Assembly: GCF_017848315.1 (NCBI RefSeq)
Contig: NZ_JAFKEC010000015.1
Location: 42,058 to 102,013, forward strand
DNA length: 59,956 bases
Direction of reading: 5' to 3'
Origin: Pseudomonas palmensis
Lineage (GTDB): Bacteria; Pseudomonadota; Gammaproteobacteria; Pseudomonadales; Pseudomonadaceae
In this document: positions 1-11,554 of the stretch, in pieces
Layout: each line of letters opens with the position of its first letter
Position numbering within the stretch: position 1 is the stretch's first letter
Made by a program: the position numbers and the translations under genes
Notes under the pieces: generated by a model
What the model saw: only the letters and a program-made list of their open reading frames with translations
Database searches by the model: none
Told to the model about the DNA's origin: nothing

Positions 1-2196
1 CTGGGACCTGGCGCCTGGCACGGTAGAAGGCAGCGCGCCGACCAGGGCCACGGAAACCTCGGTCGGCAACCTTCAAGGCCGGGTGGGCGGTGGCTCCGGT
101 GCCCTGACCTACAGCCTGGAAGGCAGCGCCATCGGTAACTACGGGCAGATTCAGATCAACGCCGACGGCAGCTACAAGTACACCCTGACCTCGGCGCCGC
201 ATATCGGCAACGGCAACGACGGCGCCAACGTCGTGAGCACCGAGACCTTCACCTACAAGGCCACCGATGCGCTGGGCAACAGCGTTACCAGCACCATCGT
301 GATCCATATCGTCGACGACATGCCCATCGCCGAATCGGACAGTGCCACGGTGATGGAAGGCGGTACGGTCACCGGCAACGTGCTGCTCAACGACATCCTG
401 GGTGCAGACGGCGCAGCCCAGGGCGGTGCGGTGGTGGGTGTACGGGCAGGCTCCGATACCTCGACCTCGGCCATCGGTTCGCTGGGCGTGAGCATCGCCG
501 GCACCTATGGCACGCTGATCCTGAACGCCAATGGCGAGGCGATCTACAAGGCCGACCCCAACTCGGTAGCGCCAACCGGCGCCAAGGACGTGTTCACCTA
601 CACCATCCGCGATGCGGACGGTGACGAAAGCACCACGACCATCACCATCAACGTCACCGACAGCAAGCTCGTCGCTTGCCCGGACGATGACATCAAGGTG
701 TACGAGCGCGGGCTGGACCTGATGCAGGACGCTTGGGACCTGGCGCCTGGCACGGTAGAAGGCAGCGCGCCGACCAGGGCCACGGAAACCTCGGTCGGCA
801 ACCTTCAAGGCCGGGTGGGCGGTGGCTCCGGTGCCCTGACCTACAGCCTGGAAGGCAGCGCCATCGGTAACTACGGGCAGATTCAGATCAACGCCGACGG
901 CAGCTACAAGTACACCCTGACCTCGGCGCCGCATATCGGCAACGGCAACGACGGCGCCAACGTCGTGAGCACCGAGACCTTCACCTACAAAGCCACCGAT
1001 GCGCTGGGCAACAGCGTTACCAGCACCATCGTGATCCATATCGTCGACGACATGCCCATCGCCGAATCGGACAGTGCCACGGTGATGGAAGGCGGTACGG
1101 TCACCGGCAACGTGCTGCTCAACGACATCCTGGGTGCAGACGGTGCAGCCCAGGGTGGTGCGGTGGTGGGTGTGCGGGCAGGCGCCGACACCTCGACCTC
1201 GGCCATCGGCTCGCTGGGCGTGAGCATCGCCGGCACCTATGGCACGCTGATCCTGAATGCCAATGGCGAGGCGATCTACAAGGCCGACCCCAACTCGGTA
1301 GCGCCAACCGGCGCCAAGGACGTGTTCACCTACACCATCCGCGATGCGGACGGCGATGAAAGCACCACGACCATCACCATCAATGTCACCGACAGCAAGC
1401 TGGTGGCCTGCGCCGATACCGAGGTGAAAGTCTACGAAAAAGCGCTGGACCTGACCCAGGACCCGCAGGACCTGGCCCCGGGCACGGTGGTGGGCAGCAA
1501 CCCTACCTCGCCTGGCGAGACGGGTACCGGCACCCTGGTCGGCTCGGTCACGGGCGGTTCCGGCGCGCTCACCTACACGCTGGTGGGCAGCACTACAGGT
1601 GCCTATGGGCAGATTCAGCTCAATGCCGACGGCAGCTACAAGTACACCCTGACCTCGGCGCCGCACATCGGCAACGGCGACGACGGGGCGAATATCGTCA
1701 CGTCCGAGACCTTTACCTACAAGGCGACCGACCAACTGGGCAACAGCGTCACCAGCACCATCGTGATCAAGATCGTGGATGACGTGCCAAGGGCGGAGTC
1801 CGACAGCACCACGGTGGTGGAGGGCGGTACGGTCACCGGCAATGTGCTGGATAACGACACATTGGGGGCAGACGGCCCGGCCCAGGGCGGTGCGGTGGTG
1901 GGTGTACGGGCGGGCGCCGACACCTCGACCTCGGCCATCGGTTCGCTGGGCGTGGGCATCGCCGGCACCTATGGCACCCTCATCCTGCATGCCAACGGCG
2001 AGGCCGAGTACAAGGCCAACCCCAATGCGGTGACGCAGGACGGTGCCCAGGACACCTTCACCTACACCATTCGTGACGCGGACGGCGACGAAAGCACCAC
2101 CACCATCACCATCAATGTCACCGACAGCAAGATCGTCGCCTGCACTAACAACGAGGTCACGGTGTACGAGAAGGCCCTGGACCTTAGTCAGGATCC
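1..2196 (+). repeat. Three tandem 732-base repeats in the adhesin gene
   Basis: The sequence at base 2 recurs at 734 and, more diverged, at about 1466, giving a 732-base (244-codon) period. Units 1 and 2 differ by only a handful of substitutions, mostly synonymous, over about 660 bases and then diverge just after AACGTCACCGACAGCAAGCT. Unit 3 and the partial unit 4 (from about 2197) are clearly older copies. The pattern indicates recent duplication or gene conversion between the first two units. Confidence 0.9.
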
Positions 2197-4993
2197 GAAC
2201 GACCTCGCCCCCGGCACTGTGACCGGCAGCGACCCCGGCTCAGCGGGTGAAACCGCGACCGGCAGCCTGGTGGGCTCGGTCAGCGGAGCCAGCGGCGCGA
2301 TCACCTATACGCTGGTGGGCAGCAGCACGGGCGCCTATGGGCAGATTCAGCTCAACGCCGACGGCAGCTTCAAGTACACCCTTACGTCCGCACCCAAAAC
2401 CGCAGGCGGGCTCAACGACGGCCCCAACGTGGTCACCAGCGAGACCTTCGTCTACAAGGCCACCGATGCGGCCGGCAATTCGACCACCAGCAACATCGTG
2501 ATCAATATCGTCGATGACGTGCCCACAACGGCTGACGCCGTGCGCTCGACCACGCCGGGGCAGGTGGACACCAACGTCATGCTGATCATCGATGTGTCCG
2601 GCAGCATGGCCGACAATTCCGGGGTGCGCGGCCTGTCGCGCCTGGAGCTGGCCAAGGAGGCCATCGGCGCACTGCTGGACAAGTACGACGACATGGGCGA
2701 TGTGAAGGTGCAGGTCGTCACGTTCTCCACCGGTGCCAGTGATCGCACCGACGTGTGGGTGACGGTGGCCGAGGCCAAGGCCCTGATCAAGGACCTGACC
2801 CCGGGTGGCTCGACCTATTACGACTCGGCAGTCAACGTGGCGCAGACGGCCTACCAGACGCCGGGCAAGCTGGAGGGCGCGCAGAGCGTCAGCTACTTCT
2901 TCTCGGACGGTGCGCCGACCTCGGGGCATGCCCTGACCGAAACGCGCACCGGCAACTGGGAGAACTTCCTGGGCGACAACGGCATCAAGTCGTATGCGAT
3001 CGGGCTGGGCAGCGGCGTCAACACCGGCAATCTCAACCCGGCTGCCTATGACGGCAGTACCCACACCAATACCAACTCGGTGGTGGTCACCGACCTGGCG
3101 CAACTGGACAACGTGCTGTCGGGCACCGTGCAGGGCGCGCCGATCACCGGCAGCCTGATGAGCGGTGGCGACTTCGGTGCCGATGGTGGCTTCATCAAGT
3201 CGCTGTTGATCGACGGCACCACCTACACCTTCGACCCCAAAGGCAACGCCAACCAGCCCAGCTATGCAGCCAGTGGCGGCGCAGACCGCGGCACCTTCGA
3301 CGCGAACACCCACAGCATCACGGTCAAGACCGCGCTGGGCGGGACGCTGGTGGTGGACATGGACAACGGCCAGTTCACCTATACGCCGCCCAAGGACAGC
3401 GGCAGCAATCAGGTGGAGACCATCCGCTTCGTGGCCAGCGACAACGACGGCGACCTGAGCGGTGCCAACCTGGTGATCAACGTCAACACCAATGCTGCGC
3501 CGGTGGCCGGTGCCGATCATGTCATCACCAATATCCTTGCGCCGAGCATCAGCGTGCCGGCCGCCGCCTTGCTGGCCAACGACAGCGACGCCAACCACGA
3601 TCGCCTGAGTGCGGCGCCGATCACCTTCAACACCGGCTGGACCAAGGGGGCGGATTTCACGGCCGGCAACGGCAAGACGGTCATCACCTTCACCGGCCAG
3701 GACGACACGCTGGCCAATCAGGAGCGGGTTCTGGCGCGCAGTGCCTTTACCGGCGCAGCCGGGTCGATGACCGCGGCGCTGGTGGTCAGTGGCTACCTGG
3801 GGGCGGTGAGTGCTGCCAATGGCAATGACGAAGACGTGATCAAGGTAAGCCTGCGCGAGGGCGAAACCCTGACCCTGGACCACAACCGCACCGCTGATCG
3901 CAACTTGCTGATGCAGTGGAAGGATGAGGGCGGCACCTACCACACCATCGCCGATGGCGGCAGTTTCACCGCCAGCCATGATGGGGTGTACAGCATCCAT
4001 CTGGTCAACCAGGTCAATGACGACGGCGGCAAGGGCGCAGAAAGCTACCAGCTGAACATGTCGATCAACTACGCCGGGGCGCATGACTACACGCCCACCT
4101 ACAACGGCACCTATACCGTCAGCGACGGCCATGGCGGCAGCGCCACGGGGGCGGTGGACATCACCTACCAGGCCGGCAGTACCCTGGAAGGCACCAGCCA
4201 CGACGACGTGCTGCTGGCCGGGAGCGGTGATGACGTTCTCAATGGCGGTGCAGGCAACGACGTGCTGATTGGCGGCGATGGCAACGACAAGCTCTACGGG
4301 GGGGATGGCAACGACCTGTTGATCGGCGGCAACGGCAACGATCTGCTCGACGGTGGCGCTGGCAACGACACCGCCAGCTACGCCGGGGCGAGCGCTGGGG
4401 TGACGGTGAGCCTGGCGCTGACCGGTGAGCAGAACACGATCGGCGCCGGGCTCGACAAGCTGGTGTCGATCGAGAACCTGATCGGCTCCGACCACGACGA
4501 CAAGCTGACCGGCGACGACAACGCCAACACGCTGATCGGCGGCCTTGGCAACGACATCCTGATCGGGGGCGGTGGTGACGATCTGCTGATCGGCGGGCCG
4601 GGCAACAATACCCTGACCGGTGGCGCGGGCAGCGATACCTTCCTGTGGCAACAGGGCAATACTGGCCACGACAAGGTGACCGACTTTACCCCGGGTACCG
4701 ATCGGCTGGACCTCTCGCAATTGCTGCAGGGCGAGAACGCGACGTCGGCGTCGCTGGACGATTACCTGCACTTCACTGTGACGGGCACGGGCAACGGCGT
4801 GATATCGACCATCCAGGTGAGTGCGGTGGCCGGCGCGGCGCCGACCCAGACCATCGAACTGGCCGGCGTGGACCTTGCCCATCACTATGGGGTGACGGCG
4901 GGCGCGGGTGGGGTCATCTCGGCGGGCGCGGATACAGCCACGGTGATCAACGGGATGCTCAATGATCATTCGTTGAAGGTGGATACGGTGTGA
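1..4993 (+). CDS. Giant RTX adhesin, LapA/MapA class, C-terminal part (5' end outside window)
   Basis: The frame is open at the left edge; 1,663 residues are visible. In order they hold three repeats of about 244 residues and part of a fourth (to about base 2560), each a VCBS/cadherin-like beta-sandwich with motifs such as GSGALTY, DGSYKYTLT and ETFTYKATD. A von Willebrand A domain follows (about 2563-3130) with an intact MIDAS motif DVSGS, then further Ig-like linkers. RTX nonapeptides of the GGxGNDxLxGG type (about 4190-4650) should bind calcium. A C-terminal type I secretion region carries DTFLW and DKVTDF..GTDRLDL. This is the layout of cell-surface biofilm adhesins exported by ABC-type type I systems. 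No secretion gene is in view. The class is secure; which named adhesin it is cannot be decided without the N-terminus. Confidence 0.9.
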   Translation, partial: WDLAPGTVEGSAPTRATETSVGNLQGRVGGGSGALTYSLEGSAIGNYGQIQINADGSYKYTLTSAPHIGNGNDGANVVSTETFTYKATDALGNSVTSTIVIHIVDDMPIAESDSATVMEGGTVTGNVLLNDILGADGAAQGGAVVGVRAGSDTSTSAIGSLGVSIAGTYGTLILNANGEAIYKADPNSVAPTGAKDVFTYTIRDADGDESTTTITINVTDSKLVACPDDDIKVYERGLDLMQDAWDLAPGTVEGSAPTRATETSVGNLQGRVGGGSGALTYSLEGSAIGNYGQIQINADGSYKYTLTSAPHIGNGNDGANVVSTETFTYKATDALGNSVTSTIVIHIVDDMPIAESDSATVMEGGTVTGNVLLNDILGADGAAQGGAVVGVRAGADTSTSAIGSLGVSIAGTYGTLILNANGEAIYKADPNSVAPTGAKDVFTYTIRDADGDESTTTITINVTDSKLVACADTEVKVYEKALDLTQDPQDLAPGTVVGSNPTSPGETGTGTLVGSVTGGSGALTYTLVGSTTGAYGQIQLNADGSYKYTLTSAPHIGNGDDGANIVTSETFTYKATDQLGNSVTSTIVIKIVDDVPRAESDSTTVVEGGTVTGNVLDNDTLGADGPAQGGAVVGVRAGADTSTSAIGSLGVGIAGTYGTLILHANGEAEYKANPNAVTQDGAQDTFTYTIRDADGDESTTTITINVTDSKIVACTNNEVTVYEKALDLSQDPNDLAPGTVTGSDPGSAGETATGSLVGSVSGASGAITYTLVGSSTGAYGQIQLNADGSFKYTLTSAPKTAGGLNDGPNVVTSETFVYKATDAAGNSTTSNIVINIVDDVPTTADAVRSTTPGQVDTNVMLIIDVSGSMADNSGVRGLSRLELAKEAIGALLDKYDDMGDVKVQVVTFSTGASDRTDVWVTVAEAKALIKDLTPGGSTYYDSAVNVAQTAYQTPGKLEGAQSVSYFFSDGAPTSGHALTETRTGNWENFLGDNGIKSYAIGLGSGVNTGNLNPAAYDGSTHTNTNSVVVTDLAQLDNVLSGTVQGAPITGSLMSGGDFGADGGFIKSLLIDGTTYTFDPKGNANQPSYAASGGADRGTFDANTHSITVKTALGGTLVVDMDNGQFTYTPPKDSGSNQVETIRFVASDNDGDLSGANLVINVNTNAAPVAGADHVITNILAPSISVPAAALLANDSDANHDRLSAAPITFNTGWTKGADFTAGNGKTVITFTGQDDTLANQERVLARSAFTGAAGSMTAALVVSGYLGAVSAANGNDEDVIKVSLREGETLTLDHNRTADRNLLMQWKDEGGTYHTIADGGSFTASHDGVYSIHLVNQVNDDGGKGAESYQLNMSINYAGAHDYTPTYNGTYTVSDGHGGSATGAVDITYQAGSTLEGTSHDDVLLAGSGDDVLNGGAGNDVLIGGDGNDKLYGGDGNDLLIGGNGNDLLDGGAGNDTASYAGASAGVTVSLALTGEQNTIGAGLDKLVSIENLIGSDHDDKLTGDDNANTLIGGLGNDILIGGGGDDLLIGGPGNNTLTGGAGSDTFLWQQGNTGHDKVTDFTPGTDRLDLSQLLQGENATSASLDDYLHFTVTGTGNGVISTIQVSAVAGAAPTQTIELAGVDLAHHYGVTAGAGGVISAGADTATVINGMLNDHSLKVDTV

Positions 4994-5028
4994 CATGAGG
5001 CGTAGATGGCGCAGCTGACCTGCCGCTG

Positions 5029-5098
5029 CCATCGCGGGCCAAGCCCGCTCCCACAGGAGCAATGAAGTAGCTGTGGGAGCGGGCTTGGCCCGCGATGG
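5029..5098. repeat. Paired inverted REP elements
   Basis: A 28-base arm at 5029-5056 (CCATCGCGGGCC...CCCACAG) is repeated exactly in inverted orientation at 5071-5098 around a 14-base spacer. It lies between the convergent adhesin and DUF454 genes, where the RNA hairpin could protect or end both transcripts. The same REP family recurs throughout the window. Confidence 0.9.
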
Positions 5099-5117
5099 GG
5101 TGGGCGCGTGGTTGCGC

Positions 5118-5483
5118 CTAGGTACGCTTGCGCAAGGTCTTCTGCCGCGCGATGTACACGGTCACCAGTACCGCACTGGTGAGCATGAACCCGCGTGCCC
5201 ACGGCAAGGGCACCAGGTAGCACGAAAAACCTATGCTCAGCCACATCAGCCCGATGGCGTATACCTTGGCCTTGAGCGGAATGCCCTCACCGCCCAGGTA
5301 GTCGCGAATCCACGGCCCAAGCCGCGGGTGATTGACCAGCCATGCGTGAAAGCGGGGCGAGCTGCGCGCAAAGCAGGCTGCCGCCAATAACAGAAAAGGG
5401 GTGGTCGGCAGCACCGGGAGGAAGATGCCGATCACCCCCAGCGCGACGCTGAGCCAGCCGATGGCCAGCAGCAGGTAGCGCAT
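5118..5483 (-). CDS. DUF454 (YbaN-like) small inner-membrane protein
   Basis: This 121-residue hydrophobic protein has the DUF454 family pattern: an N-terminal membrane segment (RYLLLAIGWLSVALGVIG), the signature PVLPTTPFLLLAAACFARSS, a conserved H..L..HP..G..I.D stretch, and two more membrane segments. The start chosen is the ATG at 5483. An in-frame start 19 codons upstream would run into the preceding gene and adds no family-like sequence. It follows the YecA-like gene on the same strand with a 10-base gap, so the two are probably co-transcribed. The molecular function of the family is not established. Confidence 0.8.
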   Translation of the reverse strand: MRYLLLAIGWLSVALGVIGIFLPVLPTTPFLLLAAACFARSSPRFHAWLVNHPRLGPWIRDYLGGEGIPLKAKVYAIGLMWLSIGFSCYLVPLPWARGFMLTSAVLVTVYIARQKTLRKRT

Positions 5484-5493
5484 GGATGCAGAC

Positions 5494-6081
5494 TCAGTGG
5501 TGGCGAGGCTTGAGCAGCGCAGGTTTCTCGTCCGGGGCATGGCACAGCAGGTACAAGGCCGTCAGCGCCTCGGGGATCTGCACGATCATGTCGTCCATCA
5601 GGTTGGCGTCGCTGGCGATGTCGGCGAACTCGGCCTCTTCGTCGAACAGGCCGGAACCGACCATGATCGGCAGCAGCATTTCGCTGACCTCTTCCTCGGC
5701 GCTTTCGAACCAGGCCGCTTCACGCAGGAACACCCCTTCCATGAAGCCGATGCACCAGCCGCGCAGCTCGGAGTCGTCCGGCTCGTCGCCAAGGTCCAGG
5801 TCGCACGGCAGCTCGAACTCCTCATCGCTGGCCAGTTGGCGGGCGATGTGATCCTTGAGCTTGATCAGTGTGCTTTCGATTTCTTCGCGCTGGGCCTCGT
5901 CCTTGTAGTGCGGCGGCTCGGCGAACAGGGCGTCGATCCATTCACGCTCGGGAACGGCTTCGGAGCAGATCGACAGCGCGGTCAGGTAGCCGTGTGCGGC
6001 AACGTAGTCCAGCGCTTCTTCGTGCAGCTCGTCAGCGTCGAGGAAGGCTTGCAGGCGGGTTAATTGCTCAGCGAAGGACAT
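5494..6081 (-). CDS. YecA/YgfB family (UPF0149) protein
   Basis: This acidic 195-residue protein matches the YecA/YgfB (UPF0149) family in length and in its central motif RGWCIGFMEGVF, with LTALSIC near the N-terminus and LMDDMIVQIPEALTALYLL near the C-terminus. The SEC-C zinc motif found at the end of some YecA proteins is absent; the protein ends in KPRHH. Family members are cytoplasmic and of uncertain role. It leads an apparent two-gene unit with the DUF454 gene and diverges from recQ, with which it shares the 6082-6326 intergenic region. Confidence 0.8.
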   Translation of the reverse strand: MSFAEQLTRLQAFLDADELHEEALDYVAAHGYLTALSICSEAVPEREWIDALFAEPPHYKDEAQREEIESTLIKLKDHIARQLASDEEFELPCDLDLGDEPDDSELRGWCIGFMEGVFLREAAWFESAEEEVSEMLLPIMVGSGLFDEEAEFADIASDANLMDDMIVQIPEALTALYLLCHAPDEKPALLKPRHH

Positions 6082-6191
6082 TACAGGGCTACCTTGGGAA
6101 TAAACGATGCTGGAATTCTAGCATCTTGCGGCGCCTGCGAGGCAAAGGATGACGCCTATCGCAGAGCCCCCTGCACGGGCGCCGTGTCCGG

Positions 6192-6197
6192 TATAAT
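6192..6197 (+). promoter_or_regulatory. Probable -10 element of recQ (TATAAT)
   Basis: A perfect TATAAT lies 130 bases before the recQ start, within the region shared with the divergent YecA-like gene. No good -35 is seen at 16-18 bases, so this is only a candidate. Confidence 0.4.
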
Positions 6198-6326
6198 GCC
6201 CGGCTTTTGCGCCCGGTCACGCCAGCATGCGGCCCCGGCAAAAGCCGCTTACGCAATTTCAGGTGTGGCGGGGAAGCTTTTCATCCAGCCTGTGGCCAGG
6301 ATGGTTCTGCGATTTATGGAGTTTTT

Positions 6327-8459
<2,133 letters not shown>

Positions 8460-8547
8460 AAAGGTTGTTTGTCATCATTTATGACGATTATGCAGCGCCT
8501 GCCGACGGCATGAGCCTTGCCTAAGGCCCAAGGGCATGATTAGCTGC

Positions 8548-8558
8548 CTATTAATTAG
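8548..8558. promoter_or_regulatory. Possible MarR-type operator
   Basis: CTATTAATTAG is a near-palindrome about 20 bases before the MarR-family start, in an AT-rich patch that also holds ATTAG repeats. Such sites often mediate autoregulation by MarR/SlyA proteins. The assignment is inference from position and symmetry only. Confidence 0.3.
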
Positions 8559-8577
8559 TTCTGATGATGAGTTTCCT

Positions 8578-9012
8578 ATGCCGTTGACCGATCACCACCG
8601 TTTCGGGATGCAGTTGGCCCATATGTCCCGGGGTTGGCGCGCCGAGCTGGACCGCCGCCTGGCCGGGCTCAACCTGTCGCAGGCGCGCTGGCTGGTGCTG
8701 CTGCACCTGGCGCGCTTCGACGAGGCCCCCACCCAGCGTGAACTGGCGCAGAGCGTGGGGGTTGAAGGGCCGACCCTGGCCCGTCTGCTCGACAGCCTCG
8801 AGGCCCAGGGCCTGGTCAAGCGCCAGGCCGTGCTGGAGGACCGGCGCGCCAAGAAGATCGTGTTGTGCCCGCCCGCCAAGCCGTTGATCGACCAGATCGA
8901 GACCATTGCCAACGCCTTGCGCGTCGAGCTGTTCGAAGGCATCGACGAAGAAGAGCTGCGCGTGTGCATGCGGGTGCACGCGCGCATCCTGGGCAACCTG
9001 GAGAAGTCCTAG
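8578..9012 (+). CDS. MarR/SlyA family transcriptional regulator
   Basis: This 144-residue protein has the MarR winged-helix layout: a recognition region QRELAQSVGVEGPTLARLLD, the wing LEAQGLVKR...EDRRAKKIVL with the conserved D.R..K, and flanking dimerisation helices. Its spacing and sequence resemble SlyA more than classic MarR. The start at 8578 is preferred over an in-frame ATG 14 codons earlier, because family similarity begins at PLTDHHRFG and GATGAG precedes it. Its stop codon shares the bases CTAG with the stop of the convergent PlpD-like gene. The ligand and targets cannot be told from sequence. Confidence 0.85.
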   Translation: MPLTDHHRFGMQLAHMSRGWRAELDRRLAGLNLSQARWLVLLHLARFDEAPTQRELAQSVGVEGPTLARLLDSLEAQGLVKRQAVLEDRRAKKIVLCPPAKPLIDQIETIANALRVELFEGIDEEELRVCMRVHARILGNLEKS

Positions 9013-11198
9013 AAGGTCTGCCCCAGGTTGAGGTAGAACGCCTTCTGGTTCTCGGTGTTCATGCCGTAGCTGAAGTTCAGCGGCCCCAGCGGCGTTTCGA
9101 AGCCCAGGAAGATGCTCGCGGCGTTGATGTAGCCGCTGTCGAACTCGTTGTCGTTGTTCCAGGCGCGGCCGCGTTCCAGCGAGCCGCCCAGATACAGCGG
9201 GAAGTCCAGCGGCAGGTAGGAGCGCGGGGTCAGGCGCCGGTAGTAGACCATGCGCATCAGGCTCAGGTTCTGGCCTGACACCGAGTCCTGGCGAAAGCCC
9301 GACAGCTGCCGGGCGCCGCCCATCACGAAGCTCGAGGTGACCACCTCGGCATCATCCAGAGTCCGCGCATAGCGACCGCCGAATACCCAGGTGTTCGGCC
9401 CGCTGCTCAGGGCCTTGTCCAGTTTCATGTCCCATTGGCGATAGCGCTGGTCGGAGCCCAGGCCCGGCTCGAACTGGCGCAGGGTCAGGCTGACGTCTTC
9501 GCCGCTGTGGGGGAAGTAGACATTGTCCAGGGTGTCGAACGAATACTTGAGGTCATAGAAGCCTTCGTTGAAGTTCACCTTGGGCAGGCCCTGTTCGCCG
9601 ATGCGTACCTCGGCCTGCCCCCAGGCCTGGCCCACCCCCAGGCGCACTTCGCCGTTGTTGCCGATCTGGCGGCCCAGGTTGAGCCCGAAGCCATAGCGTT
9701 CGAGGCGGTACTCGGCGATGGGGTCGTTGTCCAGGGTGGCCTCGATGTTCTGCGAGCCGATGTCCAGGTAGGGCGCCACGAAGTAGCGCGACCCGGTATC
9801 CAGCGGCTGGTAGAACTCGCTGTAGAGCTCCTGCTTGTCGCCGATCTGGGCTCGGGTGAGCCACTCGGCGCCCAGGCGGTTGATGCCGTTGACGCGGTAG
9901 CTGGCGCCCAGGTTGAAGGCGCTGTCGCCACGCAGGTCATCGGACAGGTTCAGCCCCAGCCGCAGATAGTCGGTGCCGCCACGTCGGCCCCGGGCGTTGA
10001 TCACCAGGGTGTTCTCGTCGCCCTTGTGCACCACGCGGTACTGCACCCGGTCGAAGTAGTCCAGGCCGTACAGGGTGCCCATGTCGGTGCGCAGGCGGTC
10101 GAGCTCCAGCGGTTCGCCGATGGGCTGGCGAATGTAGTAGCGGATCACGTCGTCACTGACCTTGGAGTCGTTCTCGACCTTGATGGCGGTGATCACCGGA
10201 GTGCGTTGCCCGGCCGAGCGCGCCTCGGCCAGTTGCACCGCCGTGTCGTTGACCCGGCGCAGGCTGGCCAGGCGCGGGTCGAGCAGGCGGGTGGCGCGGT
10301 AGCCGGCGTCGATCATGTCCTGGGCCCGGCCGAAGTCGGTGACGCCAAAGCTCGACAGCGGCGGCTGTACCAGGATGTCGTCGCGGTGCAGCGAGGCCAG
10401 TTGCTCTTCGGAGTTGCGCCGGGTCATCAGGGTGATCGACTGGTTGAGCACATCGACCACCGTGGCCAACTGCTTGCGATTGCGCAGCGGCGTGCCGATA
10501 TCGACGACGATCGCCATGTCCACACCCATCTCACGCACGATATCCAGCGGGATGTTGTCGACCATGCCGCCGTCGACCAGCAGGCGGCCGTCCAGCTCGA
10601 CCGGGGCGAACACCGCCGGGATCGACATGCTGGCGCGGATCACCTGGGGCAGGTGGCCCTTGCGAAACACCACTTTCTCGCCGCTGGCGATATCGGTGGC
10701 CACTGCGCGGAACGGGATCGGCAGCTTGTCGAAGTCACGGGTGTCACTGGCGTGGGCCAGCAGGCTTTCGAGCAGCAGCGCGAGGTTCTGCCCCTGGATC
10801 ACCCCCAACGGCAGGCCCAGGCTGCCGTCGTCGCGAAAGCTCAGGCGCTGTTTGACCAGGAAGTCGCGGTCGTCCTGCTTACGCCTGAAGGGGATGTCCT
10901 TGCGCGGCGGTGCATCGGACAACGCCTGCTGCCAGTCGATGGCCAGGGCCAGCTTCTCCAGCTCGTCGATCTTGTAGCCCGAGGCGTACAACCCGCCGAT
11001 CACCGCGCCCATGCTGGTGCCGGCGATGGCGTCGATCTTCACCCCCTGTTCTTCCAGCGCCTTGAGCACACCGATGTGGGCCAGGCCGCGCGCCGCGCCG
11101 CCGGACAGCACCAGGCCGACCTTGGGCCGGGCGGCCTCGGCGGCGCAGAGGGCAAGGGAGGTAAGGGACAGCAACAGGCACAACAGCAGACGACGCAT
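9009..11198 (-). CDS. PlpD-like patatin phospholipase, type Vd autotransporter
   Basis: The 729-residue protein starts with a signal peptide (residues 1-19, ending ALCAAEA). A patatin domain follows with the oxyanion loop SGGAARG, the nucleophile elbow GTSMG and the second catalytic residue in DGGMVDN, so the Ser-Asp dyad is complete. Next come a POTRA-like segment (about 310-400) and a C-terminal Omp85-type beta-barrel ending in an aromatic residue (LGQTF). This is the single-chain type Vd secretion design of PlpD, in which the barrel exports the lipase. It overlaps the MarR gene by four bases tail to tail and is transcribed away from the SelW-like gene. Confidence 0.9.
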   Translation of the reverse strand: MRRLLLCLLLSLTSLALCAAEAARPKVGLVLSGGAARGLAHIGVLKALEEQGVKIDAIAGTSMGAVIGGLYASGYKIDELEKLALAIDWQQALSDAPPRKDIPFRRKQDDRDFLVKQRLSFRDDGSLGLPLGVIQGQNLALLLESLLAHASDTRDFDKLPIPFRAVATDIASGEKVVFRKGHLPQVIRASMSIPAVFAPVELDGRLLVDGGMVDNIPLDIVREMGVDMAIVVDIGTPLRNRKQLATVVDVLNQSITLMTRRNSEEQLASLHRDDILVQPPLSSFGVTDFGRAQDMIDAGYRATRLLDPRLASLRRVNDTAVQLAEARSAGQRTPVITAIKVENDSKVSDDVIRYYIRQPIGEPLELDRLRTDMGTLYGLDYFDRVQYRVVHKGDENTLVINARGRRGGTDYLRLGLNLSDDLRGDSAFNLGASYRVNGINRLGAEWLTRAQIGDKQELYSEFYQPLDTGSRYFVAPYLDIGSQNIEATLDNDPIAEYRLERYGFGLNLGRQIGNNGEVRLGVGQAWGQAEVRIGEQGLPKVNFNEGFYDLKYSFDTLDNVYFPHSGEDVSLTLRQFEPGLGSDQRYRQWDMKLDKALSSGPNTWVFGGRYARTLDDAEVVTSSFVMGGARQLSGFRQDSVSGQNLSLMRMVYYRRLTPRSYLPLDFPLYLGGSLERGRAWNNDNEFDSGYINAASIFLGFETPLGPLNFSYGMNTENQKAFYLNLGQTF

Positions 11199-11268
11199 CG
11201 CGGCTCTCGGAGCAAAGGCTAAAGGTGGCTAGTATAAGCGCGACCACCTATCAGGAGACCGTTACCCC

Positions 11269-11553
11269 ATGTCCGTATCCAAACCCGAAATTGTCATCAC
11301 CTATTGCACGCAGTGCCAATGGCTGCTGCGCGCCGCCTGGCTGGCCCAGGAACTGCTGAGCACCTTCAGTGACGACCTGGCCCGGGTGGCCCTGGAACCG
11401 GCAACGGGCGGCAACTTTCGCATCACCTGCGATGGCGTGCAGATCTGGGAACGCAAGGCCGATGGCGGTTTCCCCGAGGCCAAGGTGCTCAAGCAGCGGG
11501 TCCGCGACCAGATCGACCCGCAGCGCGACCTGGGCCACAACGACCGCGCCTGA
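11269..11553 (+). CDS. SelT/SelW/SelH (Rdx) family thioredoxin-like protein
   Basis: The 94-residue protein matches the Rdx/SelW family: beta-strand IVITYC, the redox motif CTQC (CxxC in place of the selenocysteine form) near residue 13, and the C-terminal pattern GGFPEAKVLKQRVRD. Such proteins are thought to take part in thiol redox reactions, but no partner is established in Pseudomonas. It diverges from the PlpD-like gene and ends one base from the stop of the convergent permease gene. Confidence 0.85.
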   Translation: MSVSKPEIVITYCTQCQWLLRAAWLAQELLSTFSDDLARVALEPATGGNFRITCDGVQIWERKADGGFPEAKVLKQRVRDQIDPQRDLGHNDRA

Positions 11554-11554
11554 C

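Noticed and set aside
2240..5062. A 940-codon minus-strand frame over the adhesin
   Set aside because: Same cause: the plus-strand frame has clear VWA, RTX and secretion domains, and the antisense product has biased composition with no domain.
9435..11222. A 595-codon plus-strand frame over the PlpD-like gene
   Set aside because: Shadow of a gene with a signal peptide, a patatin dyad and a barrel on the minus strand.
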